A DNA stretch of 64,000 nucleotides. Source: Lasiosphaeria ovina (taxonomy: Eukaryota > Ascomycota > Sordariomycetes > Sordariales > Lasiosphaeriaceae). Positions 45,019 through 57,736 of the stretch are shown here, in pieces. A program made the translations under genes and the position numbers. Where the stretch lies: positions 2,991,001 through 3,055,000 of the forward strand of contig JAULSN010000005.1 in NCBI GenBank assembly GCA_033439765.1, written 5' to 3'. The notes under the pieces were generated by a model. That model had not been told where the DNA came from. It did no database searches and saw only the letters and a list, made by a program, of their open reading frames with translations. The first letter of the stretch is position 1. Every line of letters starts with the position of its first letter.

Positions 45019-47647
45019 TCATCGCCAGTACTTGGATGAATGGTAGTGCGCCGCTGGGTCCTTCATAGACACCTCGAGCTTGCCGCCCCAGTGGAAATGT
45101 GGATCGCCCAGTAGCGGCCGCAGTGGAATGCCGTCTCGCGATGCCCGTTGGCGCGCCGCGTCGTACGCTCTGCGGGTCTGGACGCGATAGGCCTTAATGG
45201 CGGCGACAACGTCTCGCATTCCTTTGAGTTCTCGCTGCGTTGGTTTGCGCATGCTCTCGCCGTTGCTGTGGCCGCGAGACTTTGCGCCGCTGGACGCCGA
45301 AGGCGGGGCCAGCATAGCATCCCAGGCCGCCGAGAAGATGTACGAACCCGGTGGAACGCCGGCGGTGACGTGACAGGGAGAGGCCGGTACGGGGTTGGCG
45401 CGCAAGGCGGGATGATCCGCCAGGAGCCGCATGTACTCGCCAACGGCGTCAAGCTTCTCCCTTTGGTGGCCGTAGCCATTCGGGCCAGTGCCTACCCAGA
45501 CGGGCACGGTAAAGGCAGCTCCATTCCATATGCCCGCGCCGGTGGCGTCGAGGTATTCCAGCCCAGACAGATATGTCTCGGGTTGCGGATATCGTTCTAG
45601 TCGGGCCGATTCTTGGTTCTTAGGCTCAGATGCATTGCGAGGACTGCTAGCACTAGCGACAGACTGTCTCTCTACATACATCAGTGGCTTGGTGCCAGCG
45701 TCAGTGGCGTCGGCTGTGCTTGGCGAAGATTCCCAACCGCCAGAATCTCCAAAGAAGCTAAATTCCTCCGTGGTTGTTCTCATCAAAGCCTCGGAATCGA
45801 GGTCCTCGATAGCAGAAAGCTCGGGCCCGAGCTCTTCGCTAGGGTCAGGCTCGAATTCAAGGCGGATATGCCTGAGGCCTAACAAAATAGTTGGTGCGTG
45901 CCTAGCTGATGTAGGCTGTGCATCCTGAATCGCCCGCTCTTGCAGGGAGACAAGTTTCAAGAACCCAACCAACTTGTCAATAAGAGGTCCCGTAGAATAT
46001 CTAGGAATCCGTGTCAGGGTGAGCGATCGGAGCCTGGGGTTCATATCTGGGAGAAAGGCTTCAGGATAGGCCAGCTCTGCTCTCGGCAGGAGAAAGGTCT
46101 CAGCGAGCCAGAAATTCGACATAGTGGGCAAGTCGTCCGTCTCTAGAGATGGAAGTTGCGTTACGAGAGAGTGGTGGATTCGCAATACCTGTAGATTCGA
46201 CGAGAACACAGGGCGGAACAGGTGCGTAACTCCAAGGATACCTGACAACCTCGCTGTTGGCGAGATCCACTTGGGAAGACAGCCGTCGGGGAGGCTGAGA
46301 GACATGGAATCACACTCGAAACGATGCAAATTCCCGGGAGAAGACCGGATCAGCTTCGCAACGCCCTGAGCGGAGATGTTGTTCTCATTCAAGTACAGAT
46401 GCGTGATGCCCCCGTGGCCGCGACATACGTCCAGATCCTGAACTGGGTCATCTAGCGAGTGAACGGGTGATCCCGGACTGTCGCCACAGAGCAGATTCTT
46501 GATGGAAGTTGCCGAGTCGTCCCTGATTCCCCGTCGGCCATCTAATCTAGCACCGGCTATCCCTTGCGGTACCGGTCCGTGGGCGTCTCTGGTGTAGACG
46601 GGAGCATCGGCCAGGTATCTCTGTGGGTGAGTGAAAGAGGCACTCGATTGCGACTCTTGAACAAAGCAAAAGGGGCCGTAAAAATCGCTACCCTGTCCTT
46701 GGGGCAAGAGCAACCTGCCTTCAACGTCGGAGCAGGAGGTTCCACGGCCTCTCAACGTCACGGCCGGGAAGGTGAATTGATACATGTCATAGAGTACATT
46801 GTCTGAGAGCTTGTTGCGGCTCAAGTCCAGACTCCAGAGCTGGTCCTTAAAAGTTTGGAAGAGAAGTGACGCCTCTGAGTCATCCACCTCGCGCCCTTGC
46901 GCTTTTAATATCCGGAGACGCGGCAGATTGTCAGGGCTCATCATGCGCTGCATCAAGGGCGTTTTGAGTGAACCAGGCACATCAGACACATCAAGGTACA
47001 CAAGGCTTTTCAGAAAGCTACACTCAAAGAAAGCTGTCGGCAGCGGAGTGCGGCAATGCGCCATGCTCAGGAGTAAAGGGGGTTGGAAGTGTGGCGGCGC
47101 AGCGAGGGTGCCAGAAGCCCACGCCGTTGCCAGGACGTCCGTGTCGACATCCGAGTGTCCATCGAGCAGGATACAGCGGAGCCGGGGCAAGGTGAACGGC
47201 AGGTGGCGGAGAGTGCCGGTGAGGGTAGGGCCGCTGGAGTCTAGCGAGAAGACAGAGCCCGGACGTGTTAAGCGGCGCAGATCAAGACAGGTGACGAGCG
47301 AGCGAGTAACAGGCCGGACAGCCTTGAGGTGCCTCAGCATGAAGTGTTGATAGCGCTCGAAATCTGCCCGGTGTCGGCTGGTTAGCGGGCAAGACAAGCA
47401 GTGGGCGAAGATCAGAGCCAGGTCCGGCTGGGTACTTGCCGCTGTCTCGGTCCAACGAGAGCCGGGTGGCGACGGCGAGGGGGTCATTCCAAAGGAGAGG
47501 AGCGAAGTGGTGATAGAAGCGGCGCGACACAAGGCACAGTCGCGCGTACTCTCGAGCGGGGATGAAGGGCGCGGCAAGCTCCAGCCAATCCAGGAGCCGG
47601 GTGGCATCTTGGTAGGATGGCGGGTTTGGGTTGCGGTTGTCGGCCAT
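45019..47647 (-). CDS. F-box-like, leucine-rich-repeat protein
   Basis: Two exons (47647-47436 and 47377-45019, intron 47378-47435) encode 856 aa. The N-terminus has an F-box-like helix set (LLDWLELAAPFIPAREYARLCLVSRRFYHHFAPLLW). Scattered LRR strands follow, such as LWSLDLSRNKLSDNVLY and ITHLYLNENNISAQGVAKL. Such proteins usually give substrate choice to an SCF ubiquitin ligase in the cytosol or nucleus; that role is inferred. The ATG at 47647 was chosen over an upstream GTG. The acceptor CCAG at 47378 keeps the frame; the alternative GGCAG 20 nt downstream would shift it. Residues about 600-660 are acidic and Ser-rich. The last 120 residues are conserved-looking (GGKLEVSMKDPAAHY at the end) but not a named domain. 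Confidence 0.78.
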
Positions 47648-48781
47648 GCCTGCCACCTCTCGATGTGCTCAAGTGTTTAGGAGACGTGGTGGTGCATGGC
47701 AGCAGGGCCTCTGTCAATCCAGCAATCCGAGCGTTATGATCTGCTGCATCTTATGTCCGAAGCGTGGCAAGGTAGACAACGACGGCCGAATCAGACATTC
47801 TACATGTTTTGCGTGCTGTGTGTTGCAAGCCAGCAATAAATTGCCGTGAAAACAGGTGGCATTGGAGGATGGGAGCTCCACGAGTTTGAGGTTACTGGTG
47901 CTAGATCCGGATTGTTGCCTTGGCGTGAAGAGGGGAGTTGAAGTGTAGAACACCAAGGGCTTAAAGCACCCAGCCAATCACAGCACCAAGTTTTAAGTTG
48001 ACCGGGCTTATCTAAGGTAATTCCTGGGACGTTTTCGCAAATCTCCAACTTGACCTGCGCCTTCCGAATTGGACTGGACAAGGAAATACGCCATTCCACA
48101 GAAACTGTATTGTTCCAGTGGGTTGAATCGGGAATTTACCGCCTTGCTGCCACCAGGTAGGCGGCCCGGCATTCAGGGTTATCTCACCCTAACCCCTTTA
48201 CCAGTTTCGTTTTAAGAGACCTCAAAAGTTGCCGACAAGACTTGTGGGAATTCTATTAAATTGGAAGAAATTGGGTATCATCGCCCGTCATTTTTCTTTC
48301 CCAATTTCGCACTCGCTTTCCTTACTTTTTTTTTTCACTTACATTTTGTGCGTGTTCATTCTCTGTGAGACATGGAGAACCAAAAGAGGGTTCAAGAATC
48401 GAGACATTGCAACGATCTTTGTCGTCTCAGGTAGGTCTGGGTGAGGAACAAGTCAGTGATTGACGGTGAGCAGGGTGAGCAGGTTTGGGCAGCAGCGGCC
48501 AGAATATATGCGGGCCCTGTTGTCTCGCGTGGATGGGCGAAGAAGCGTTGAAACGGGCGGCCTTGTTAAGAGCGGATATGCACGCGCGCAACTCGAGTTG
48601 AGGTATAGCCTTGGTCATGCGTGTGTCAGTTTCGGCGCGTCAAGCCCGGTCGCGGAGACAATTGAAGGAAGAGAGAGAGAGCAAGCTACTCAGTAGAGAG
48701 AGAGACGTAGGCAGGCGGGACTACTCTAGGTTAGTATTACTAAGGTAACGAGCAAAAGTTTCGCCCCCTGCTCGGGTACCA

Positions 48782-48880
48782 ACAAGCCCGCCGGCGCGCC
48801 ACGATTTGAAAATTACAGCGCGCTTTCAATCGCAATACAGCACTAGCAGGGACTTAGCAGGGACCGCACTGGCCAACATA
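48782..48880. repeat. 99-bp direct repeat, copy A
   Basis: It begins ACAAGCCCGCCGGCGCGCC and ends CACTGGCCAACATA, and matches copy B at 49376-49474 with four mismatches in 99 bases. Weaker similarity continues to the right in both copies, ending near an ACCATAGTA motif. Inside is a short tandem AGCAGGGACTT/AGCAGGGAC. Confidence 0.85.
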
Positions 48881-49375
48881 TACCAAACAGGGATGGAAAA
48901 CTTACCCTTAGACCATAGTAATTGCCATGTGTCGCTTCACGCAGCCATGAAGCAGGTGAAGAACATAACAGGCGCCAAGAGGAGGAGAGGAAGAGGATTT
49001 CCCGCTTGTCGTCGAATCCCATTCTAAGAAATCCCATTCACACAGTACTATGGTAGTGTACTCAGTACAGTTCAACCCTGTTTAATTGTTCCTGCGCTAC
49101 AGCCCTACCTAAAAGTGGTACTCAAGTGGGCCGTGATCAACCAATCAACAAAATTCACCTCAGGCATTTAGCACTAGAACAAATTCGCCGAGGAATGAGC
49201 ATTCAATGCCATTTTACAGGGCCTCCAACACCTAGAAAAAGGAAAATACAGGGCAAAAAACAGGGTTTTGAGATAACAGGTCAGGTTACTGACTTTTTCC
49301 CTTTGTTTACAGTTTACATCACTGGATTCTTGACCTTTTTTTTTAGTGTTGCGCGGAGTGGTTGTTCAGATGCCG

Positions 49376-49474
49376 ACAAGCCCCCCGGCGCGCCACGATT
49401 TGAAAATTACAGCGCCCTTTCAATCGCAATACAGCGCTAGCAGGGACTTAGCAGGGACTGCACTGGCCAACATA
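49376..49474. repeat. 99-bp direct repeat, copy B
   Basis: Same orientation as copy A, 495 bp further on. The pair could be the long terminal repeats of a tiny non-autonomous element (TRIM-like) or two copies of a short dispersed repeat. No internal coding sequence is seen between them. Confidence 0.85.
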
Positions 49475-50755
49475 CCCTTGCCAGTACAAGTCAAGGCTTG
49501 AAAGCATAACGTTACCCCTTAACACCATAGTAGGTTAATTTGTGCTTTGCAAAGACCCTCGTTTGCTCGGCTCGTGCCGAGGATGGAGCAGCCTAAGGAG
49601 GTGCCAAATCTCGTTTCACGGCATTCCCCTCCCCCCAACACAAGGACTCAGTCCAACGCGATGATCTGCATATTTTCTGTCTCTCCGTAGGTATTCTCGT
49701 CTTAGGCTTCTCAAGACCATCTCCAGCAAGGATGGCCAGCAGGTGTCGTGCGGAGCCGGAGTCCTGTCCGGCTCAGTCTCTTTTCGACAGGCGAGGCATT
49801 CACTGTGCAAAGGCAAAGTGGACTGGAATCTTTTGGGGGGGGGGGCTGAGACGGATTCGCCATCTCTTCCCCGGAGGCGTAACAATTTACTGGTTACCGA
49901 GAAAGGCCCATTAGCGTGTCTCTGTCTGGATCAGCATTTCGGCCAGTTATTTGTTGGCGTGCCGTCGGAGGATAGCGAACAGGAGTCTTGGCTTCGCAAG
50001 TCGGTGTGTTTGCATCTTGCGAAATCAAGGTTCCTTTTGGTCACGTCTTGTTCTGGAGACAAGCCCAGTGTTTCCTGGCAGGCCTGCATTCTGGATGTTC
50101 AACCAAGTCTCGGAAAGAAAAGGCTCTGAGAGAGTCTCACTGGAGAATGACGTGTTCTGATCTGAGTCAAGGGGATTCGGATCATTTAGGGCCCACAAAT
50201 GTGAAAGGTAGGACATGTTGTACTCGGATGCACGAGGAGCCGGACGCACGCCAAGGAGCCGTACGCACACCACGACTCCCGGGCTTTCAGCTCCTCGACA
50301 AGGTGGCCAAAGTGCACGCAAAGATTGTCAAAAGATGTTTCGTAATATCCAATGTCATCGCCGCAGCAGTAGCTAATGATGATAGGGTTTATTTTTATTT
50401 TTCATTTTTTATCCTATTTTGCAGACGTGATTTGACCTTGATACAGAGATTACCAAACCTGATCCCAAAATCCGAGCCACCATAATCGTACATCGCCTAA
50501 TAATATTCTCTGCCCTATGCAGAGCAGACTCTCTTGTTCATGTCCAGTGACATGGTATCCTGATTGTCCCCCAAGTGACGTGATATCCTGATCGAGCCAT
50601 CCCCAAGGCTTGCCCTTGACCGCCTGTAGGCAATATTGCTAAACATGTAAATTAATTGTTGCAATGTGGTTCGGGGAATTAGATTAGTCGTTGACTTCAT
50701 GTCGCGAAAACCTCCCGAAAAGATTCCGCTCCGCCTCCTCCAACCCGAACCATGA

Positions 50756-51890
50756 TCAGATCGTGGTGCGCTTCTTGTTGGTAGTCACCCGCCGACGAGT
50801 CCTGATCTGCTTGAGCTCCTCCTCCAATGCTTGCTCCGCCCCGTCAGCCCATTTCACCCTTGGGGCTCTTCGGTCCTTCAATGTGTGGAGGTGTTGGTGC
50901 TGTCTTCTGTTGTCGTTGCGGTTGAACGTCTTGAGACAGAACTCGCACCTGTACTCTTCCTTGCCATGTTTCCTGCCAGGAATTAGTTCACTGGGCTCCC
51001 GTTAGATATATGAAGTAGACAGGTACTCACGATTTCATGTGTCGCTTCAGGTGCTCCATTCTCTTGTATTGCTTGGACGAGCATTGGGGATGGTCACACC
51101 TGAACCTTCCCGAGGGAATCTTCTGGACAGCGAACCCTTCCTCGCTGACAAAGCTATCAATGACCTTTGCGGGTTTTGGTCGCGTTCGGACACCTTGTAC
51201 TCTCTGTAACGCCGTCGACTTTTGCCTGGCATCGCCTATGAAGAGTCGGCGTCTTGCAACCCCCGAAGTGAAAGGCGGTGTCATACCCTCCTCTTGGTTT
51301 TGGATTGCTGCTGCCATGGACTGGTGAGCACTGTCCTCCGGGGAAGGCTGAGGCTTGAAAGTGATGGGGCTGTCTGATTGTGCCCAGGCGGTCCAGGACT
51401 CCTCCCAGGTCTCACCAACTTGACCTGTCTGTGTAGGTGTGGGCACGAATGGCGAGGGTCCAATGTCATTGGGGAAAGAGTAGAGACTCGGGGCCTGGGA
51501 GGAAGGCAGCTGGCATGCGAAATCATGGTAGGGGAGGCCGGAAAAGTCCAACTGGTTCCGCGACGGTGTGACGGGAAGGCTGGGTGTAAAGAAGTTGGAA
51601 GCATCTTCTGTCTTCAAGCCCATGGGGAAGTAAGTCGACACGGCGGATGATGGCGGAGTGGGCTCAAAAGAATACGAGTCGCCGAACGAGTGAGCAAAGT
51701 CCATTGAGCCCGGGCCAGGGGGTGTTGACCGTCCAGAAGTTGGCGTGTACGGTCCTAAGCTCGAGGCATACGAGGAGCTCTTGTTCCTGGACGGAAGGTA
51801 GGTAACGGTTTGGCTGTTGCCAAAGTTGAAGCCATCGCCATCATCGAAGCCCAGTCCCAGGTCGCACATGAGGTGTCCGCCGAGCTCCAT
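50756..51890 (-). CDS. Two-finger C2H2 transcription factor (BrlA-like fingers)
   Basis: Two exons (51890-51031 and 50972-50756, intron 50973-51030) encode 358 aa. The first 230 residues are Ser/Pro/Thr-rich with an acidic start (LGLGFDDGDGFNF), suiting an activation region. Finger 1 (FRCDHPQC ... KRMEHLKRHMKSKH) has 13 rather than the usual 12 residues between the second Cys and first His. Finger 2 (YRCEFC ... FNRNDNRRQHQHLH) is completed across the splice. The first finger resembles that of the conidiation regulator BrlA, but the tail differs from BrlA (Lys/Arg-rich, ending NKKRTTI). A nuclear DNA-binding regulator is well supported; the process controlled is not known. The ATG at 51890 is the first in frame; an extra upstream exon cannot be excluded. 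Confidence 0.82.
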
Positions 51891-54800
51891 GTTGCTCCAA
51901 CCCGACAATGGGCATATGCTGTCTACAGAGGACGGGAATGGAGAATAAAGGGTTGAGGATAGGATCGGAGCTTCACCTGAAGGGGGGGGAGGAGGCTCGC
52001 CGTTAGATATACAGGAGCCGGGGGAAGATCGTCAACAGCAACGCTTGGTCCTTAGACAAGGTGGACCAAACCGGGCATCAGAATGGGGATAGCGTTGCCA
52101 ATATGAGAAGGCCAACCAGAAGTCAGAGATGGAATGTATGTACCTGATAGCGGTCGAGCTCTCGGACCGGGGTGGACACCAGGGAAATGACCGAGGGAAA
52201 AGAGGGTGTTAGTTGTCCATTGGGATCAACCTTCCCTCCTCCGCCCCTCCGCCCCACCGCCCGCAATATATACGGCTCCAAGTGTCTATCTCAAAACCCC
52301 GGTGGCGCAGATGAAGCCGTGACAGTCAACGCAGCAACCTCTGCCCGATTATAGATAGCCCGTGCAAGAAACGCTGGTATGGAAAGCACGGGCCAAATGA
52401 GGCCGCTGCAGTGATAGAACCCACTGGCTCTGGAGCGGTCTCTTCACTCAGGGATCCCGTCATGCATGGGGTTCGGTGCCTTGGCTGCTACTTGTTATCT
52501 AAGGTCAGAAACTAGGGTGTCTTTGACGTGCTTACCGTTCGACGGATGCTGTCTAAGATGGCGCCAGACGTTGGTCTAACGGAACAAAGCGGAACTGCCC
52601 CAGCAAGCTACGCCGGGGCCTGCATGAACCGTCGGGCAAACGCAGCTGTGTAAATCAGCCGAGAATCCGGGGATTCTTGCCAGAGGCCAGACTAACTATA
52701 GTCTAGCACGGCAGCTTGGAATGGCAATAGCACACAGAGGAATGGGCAGGAGCCCGCATTTTTTTTAGAGTTAAGACCAATGAGACACGCCGGCGACGGA
52801 GACATGCTGGATCGACGAGCATGCCGCGAGAGAGCGAGGGTCTGGTTAGAAACCCTCATATGGCGGACGCTGGTCGCCCAGGAAGGAGCAGATGCGATGA
52901 TCGGCCTGTAGATGGAGTAAATTGAGCCAAGATGGAGTATTTTGGAGTCCGGAAGCCCAACAAAATAAGACGACGGCAATCGGCTTTGCATTTCCGGATA
53001 GTGGGGCAGCTCGGTAGTCACCAGTCCACGCTAAGAAAAACAAAGCGTCGCCTGACGGTCGATGCAATCGTAGCACAAACAAACCCTACAGGGAAGTCAC
53101 GGACCCGCAACAGGGTATCAGCTGGCCTGTCATGCTTGTCCAACGGCAGGGGGGGAGGGGGCTGCCAAGCAAACCTTAATTGCACTATCCGCGCTGTGCC
53201 TCGATCAGAGCACGAGCTATCTTACCAGAGATCCGCTGGTTAGTGAGCTGCTGGTGCCTGGCAGCAGAAGCAGCAGGAGGAGGGAATGAGCCACCCATCT
53301 TGGAGCAAACATGGCTCTTTCCGCCCATTGTTCTTCGAGTTCGAGTTCTCCTGCGGTTGGCTCTCTGATAGCCCGCCGCCCGCCCATGCATGCTGTTTGA
53401 CTATACGATTTGAGCTGTCTTGAATTCTCGCATGTAATAATATTTCGGTCACGCCAACGGTTCATTTACGTCAGTAACGGTCAGGCCAGCGCGAGTTGTT
53501 TTTCCCTTTTTCTTTTCTCTTTTTGCCCGTGGTTTAAGATCTTTTGTCTTGGATTGATGGGTGTTGCGGCTATCGCGATTAGGTATGTTTTAGAAAGAGG
53601 CTCCCTGGACGAGCACTCGGCCCTTTAAAGTCGCGGACTCTGGAGAAGTACCGCCACAGGATAATCCGGAAGTCGGTAAGGTGAGGTATCGACGTAAGTG
53701 TCACGCCTGTGCTGTGAACGCGTACTAACCTTGACTAGACCTAGTACTGCTCATGTTTGAGCAGACAGGCGTCGATCGCAATCGCAGGCCCTCGACCACA
53801 CTCAACCGCCCTCATCGACTGACAAAAATCGACCTTGGTTGGAAGTGCATTCTCTCCAAGCTTCTTCGAAATAGCTTGGTGACCGAGAAGTACAGAGCCT
53901 AGATGATCTCACCGCATCTCGTTGATGACGGTTCCCACTTTGGAAGGAAATATTATTTCCAACCATCTTCCTGAGTGTCGAGGTTGACACAAACAGAGTA
54001 GGAGGTGATGGGATGGAGGGAGACACCTTTGCGCCATCTGGAGGCTCCCTTATCGCATTGACCATCTTGGCTTCCCTGAATCGACAAAGGGATTTTACTA
54101 CACTTTCTCTCGCTAAGACAATAGCGATATCCACTCGAATTGGATTACTCGTCAAGGAACGATCTTTCGTTGCATCATCGGCCACTCAGCTCTGTAGAGC
54201 CCGAGTTCCCTGGGCGGGGAAACAGCTGTCAAGTAACACAATAGGGCGAGGCGAGGCTAGCTCGAATCATCAAACAGCATTTGCAAACTTTGTTCCCACC
54301 GTCGAGCCACCCCAGCTTTCTTATCAACCAGCCCCAGCTCAGCTCATGCTGTGCGAGGTCCAAGAGGTTACCTAATAGAAAAAGAGGATTCATGATTGCT
54401 TCACTTACATGAGAATCGCACCGCACGATTCGTCAACTACACGACGACCGCACCGCTCGCAGTATCGTGTGCATTCGAGAGGAGGCCGGAAAGGGAAGGG
54501 AGAACTACTCGTCTATTTCCTCTGCCGTGTTGGTACCTTACATGCAGCTCTACCTACCAGATAATGGCTCCATCCTTCCGCTTGCCTTTGCATGGGGCGC
54601 ACATGTGGTAACGCGGAGAAGACGATTCGTCTCGTCTTCCATCCGCTTTGCAGGTCCATGGAAATATCTCCATGCATACACATCTACGCACACATACATG
54701 TACAAGTCCTGAAATATCGTATAGCATTCCATGCACCGGGCCAACTGGAAAGGAAACAAAACTGCCAGCCATCTACGTACTCTCAACGGCGTGGCTTGCT

Positions 54801-55954
54801 TGGTAAGCCTGTCTGTCTGCTTTTCGAGGCCGCTTACACCCGGCTTTGATGATGCTGCTACCACACACTTCTCTGTGTGTCTGCTTCTTTGTTTGTTTGT
54901 CTGTGTGTGCCTTCCAGCCCTCTGCGAATCATCCCAGCCCAGCCCATCTCATCACATCATCGATCCTTACCCCATCCCCGCATCCTAAGCGCCCGCTGCT
55001 GGGGAAAGCTGAATACGTATCCCTTCCACACCATGCATTGTGTGTGTGTGTGTGTGTGTGTGTGTGCCAGGGGTTGAAGGGAAGAAAGAAGAGAACCACA
55101 TGGCCAGCCAGGGATAATCCCGATTAGTAGTACGTATTGCAGTTCAAGTTCAATCAAGCTATTTTGGCACCAAGCCAACTTCCTCTCTTTTTCTTCGTGG
55201 CCCTCTCTTACCCCTGGCATGGCCATGGTTGCGGAAAAAGACGAATATGTGTGTGATATTGGGAAAGAGGCAATTTCCTCATCCTCTTCGGCTGCTGTCG
55301 ACCCGCCCTGGGGACGGCTTTGCCATGTTGACTGGCTACCCCATAAGCCACTTTCGTCGACAGCTCCTTGCATCGACGGTGTGCCTATATACCTTACGGT
55401 ATATATGTGTGTGTGCCGGAAAAGGGTCGAGTTGCATGGCATATACCGCATACGCATGCCCAGGATGAGGGGACAATAAGAAAACAATAATGCAAAGTCA
55501 ATCAGTCAGTCACACATGGAAAGCAAAGAAGGCGGCAAGATTTTGGTCTACAGAATCGACGCAGCAAGAGCCCTGGAGAAGGATCATATTGTGTCTGTCT
55601 GCAAGCTGCCTACCTACCTTACTCTCCTGCAACGTGCTTGTCATTGAAGGCCGCAGCAGCCACCTACCTCGTGGCCAAGGCGACCAGACACCAGGGAGAA
55701 GGGCAGAGCAGCCGAGTTGCTTCCAGGCGCTCGGCTCCAGTAGACCCTACAGCCAACAAGAGGCAACGCTTCGCCAGGAAAAAAAGTGATGCGTGACAAA
55801 TACAAGGCAAGCGGTTTTGTTCTTACAGCCCTTCGCTCGGACCTGCTCTATCTCTGAGAAAGCCATTGTCGCTGATGGAAGGGGCGCGGCCTCTTGCAAA
55901 AGCCTTCCTAGGCCGGGACCCCCCCAGGTAATCTAAATTACCGTGATAGAGACT
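51891..55954. other. Long (4 kb) non-coding stretch upstream of the C2H2 gene
   Basis: No gene is supported. A long upstream region is common for fungal developmental regulators, and some of it may be 5' leader. A (TG)14 repeat lies at 55039-55066. The right end is the 3' flank of the eIF2B gamma gene. Confidence 0.5.
55039..55066. repeat. (TG)14 dinucleotide microsatellite
   Basis: A perfect run of TG units in an otherwise non-coding region. It produces a stop-free Cys/Val repeat frame that should not be read as protein. Confidence 0.9.
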
Positions 55955-57736
55955 TCAGGACGAATCGTCGCTGTATGTCCTGTCTTCGTCTGCAAGGTTG
56001 TCCAGCTCTTGCTCGGTTGCCTCGAGGCCGGACGATGACATGAACTTTTCCTCCTTGGCCTCGGCTGGAGAGGGGGGAAAGGAACAACTCGTGTTAGCCC
56101 CTCCCTGTCTAGGGATATTGGTGTGAGAGAAGTAAGGACTTACTTTTTGGCTCGACGAGCATGTTCTCCTGGACCTCGCAGTCAGTCAGGACACAGCCCT
56201 CGCCAATCTCGCTGCGCTTGCCGAGGATGCACTTGGTGAGTCTGCAGTTCTTGCCCACGACGACGCCGTCCATCAGCAGGCACTGTGAGATCCGCGCGCC
56301 CTCGTTAATCTGGCAGTTGGCTCCCACGACGCACTCCTTAATGGACGTCTTCTCCTGCACCGTCACATTGTCCGCTACTAAGCTGTCGGCCTTTGTGATT
56401 GTGGTGCGAGGCTTGACTCCTTCAGGGTAGGCTACCTTACGAGAGTGCGCAAAGGGCGAGGCCGCGTCGGCGCCGACCTCCTCAACCGACGGCAGCTTGG
56501 CGAGCTGCAGCGAGATCTGAAGCAGCAGCTGAGAGGTGTCGACGCGGCGAATCAGCTGCGACGACGCCTCCGAGGGATGGATGTAGGCCAGCATGGGGGG
56601 CATGGTAGGCTCTTCCGGACCCTGCGCGCCGTTGTCGCCCTCGTCTTTGACAGACGACGAGGCAGTCTGGCTCTGGCCGCTCTTGGGGCTTAGAATCCCG
56701 CTGTCCTTAAGGTCGGGTTTCTGTTTTTCCCCTGTGCTGGGTCCGTTTTTTGCGAGAATCTGGTCAAGGTGCAACTTGTGGGGAAGTCCCTTCTGCCAGC
56801 CCGCTTTCACCCACCACCCAATGACATCCTCACCGATGGTTTCGAGAAGCTCGTTGTCCCTCACGAGCTCCATGACCCAGCGCGGGAATATGTAGATGTG
56901 GGCATCGCGGTGGGTGGTCAGGACTCGAGCGCGCGGGTGGCTTCGGAGAAGACCGTGGCGAACTGGGAACCCCTTTTTCTCTTCTATCAGATCCTTGAGG
57001 GAGTCTGTGGGCATCGAGTACACGACTTTTGAGAGATGGGGAAACAGCGAGCCCTTGGGGGGCAACACGGTAGAGGACGGCAGTGGGACCGTCGCCACGA
57101 AGTCTGTCTCCTCACCCTTGATGGGGGTGGCAGTCTTGGTCTGGTACCAGACGCCGAGACCGCCGCTGCGCTGGGTGTTGGACGAGCGAGTGTCCCCAAC
57201 GAGATCACCCAGGCTGGCCGACTTGACCATCCATGCCTGCAGCAGCTTGTCTGGACCCAACTCGCAGACCAGGTCGCAGGGGAGCACCACGAAATCCGTC
57301 TTCACAACGGCTTGTAGCTCGGGAAGCCGGAGGATCTCAGCGGTGCCTGTGTTTTGGTCTAGATCCTTTGGCGACAGCAGATCGGGCCTGGGATAGGGCA
57401 AGCTGGTTAAGAAGGGGTTTGTGTTGAGCGCGGTGCTGATAGCATTGGCAGCTGAAGGGGGACAGACAAGCGTGATATCTACAAAGCGTTAGTCGCGTTG
57501 CATCGCATCAGGTCGTCTCGCATCAGATATCATAGTGAAGTATCACAATACGTGCCTGTGATGCCGGCTCGGTAACAGAACTCGAGGGGGTACCAGACCA
57601 TAGGCCGGTTGGCAATTGGGAGGAGCGCCTTTGGGTTTTCGTCGGGGTTGGCCGTGAAGGTGGGAAAAGAGCTGCCGGGGCCACACAAGATCAGGGCTTG
57701 CAGGCCGGGCGACGCAATTGTGACAGCGTGGGGCAT
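55955..57736 (-). CDS. gcd1: Translation initiation factor eIF2B subunit gamma
   Basis: Three exons (57736-57556, 57478-56144, 56064-55955) encode 541 aa. It is the gamma (GCD1/EIF2B3) subunit of the eIF2 guanine-nucleotide exchange complex, pairing with epsilon in the cytosol. The N-terminus (LQALILCGPGSSFPTF, then NPKALLPIANRPMVWYPLE) is the nucleotidyltransferase-like domain, and residues about 420-505 are the left-handed beta-helix hexapeptide repeats (VVGANCQINEGARI, LMDGVVVGKNCRL, ILGKRSEIGEGCVL). The last exon adds an acidic tail ending YSDDSS. The first intron (57479-57555) uses a GC donor (AG|GCACGT); the GT alternative would break the frame. The ATG at 57736 follows the family start. 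It shares an 810-bp promoter region with the divergent Pex22-like gene. Confidence 0.93.

Larger units (their letters stand above)
47648..50755. other. Non-coding stretch with a pair of direct repeats
   Basis: About 3.1 kb. Apart from the 99-bp repeats listed separately, it holds short frames without similarity. It spans the upstream region of the F-box/LRR gene and the 3' flank of the C2H2 gene. Confidence 0.55.

Noticed and set aside
55013..55127. Cys/Val repeat peptide at the TG run
   Set aside because: It is only the translation of a (TG)14 microsatellite.
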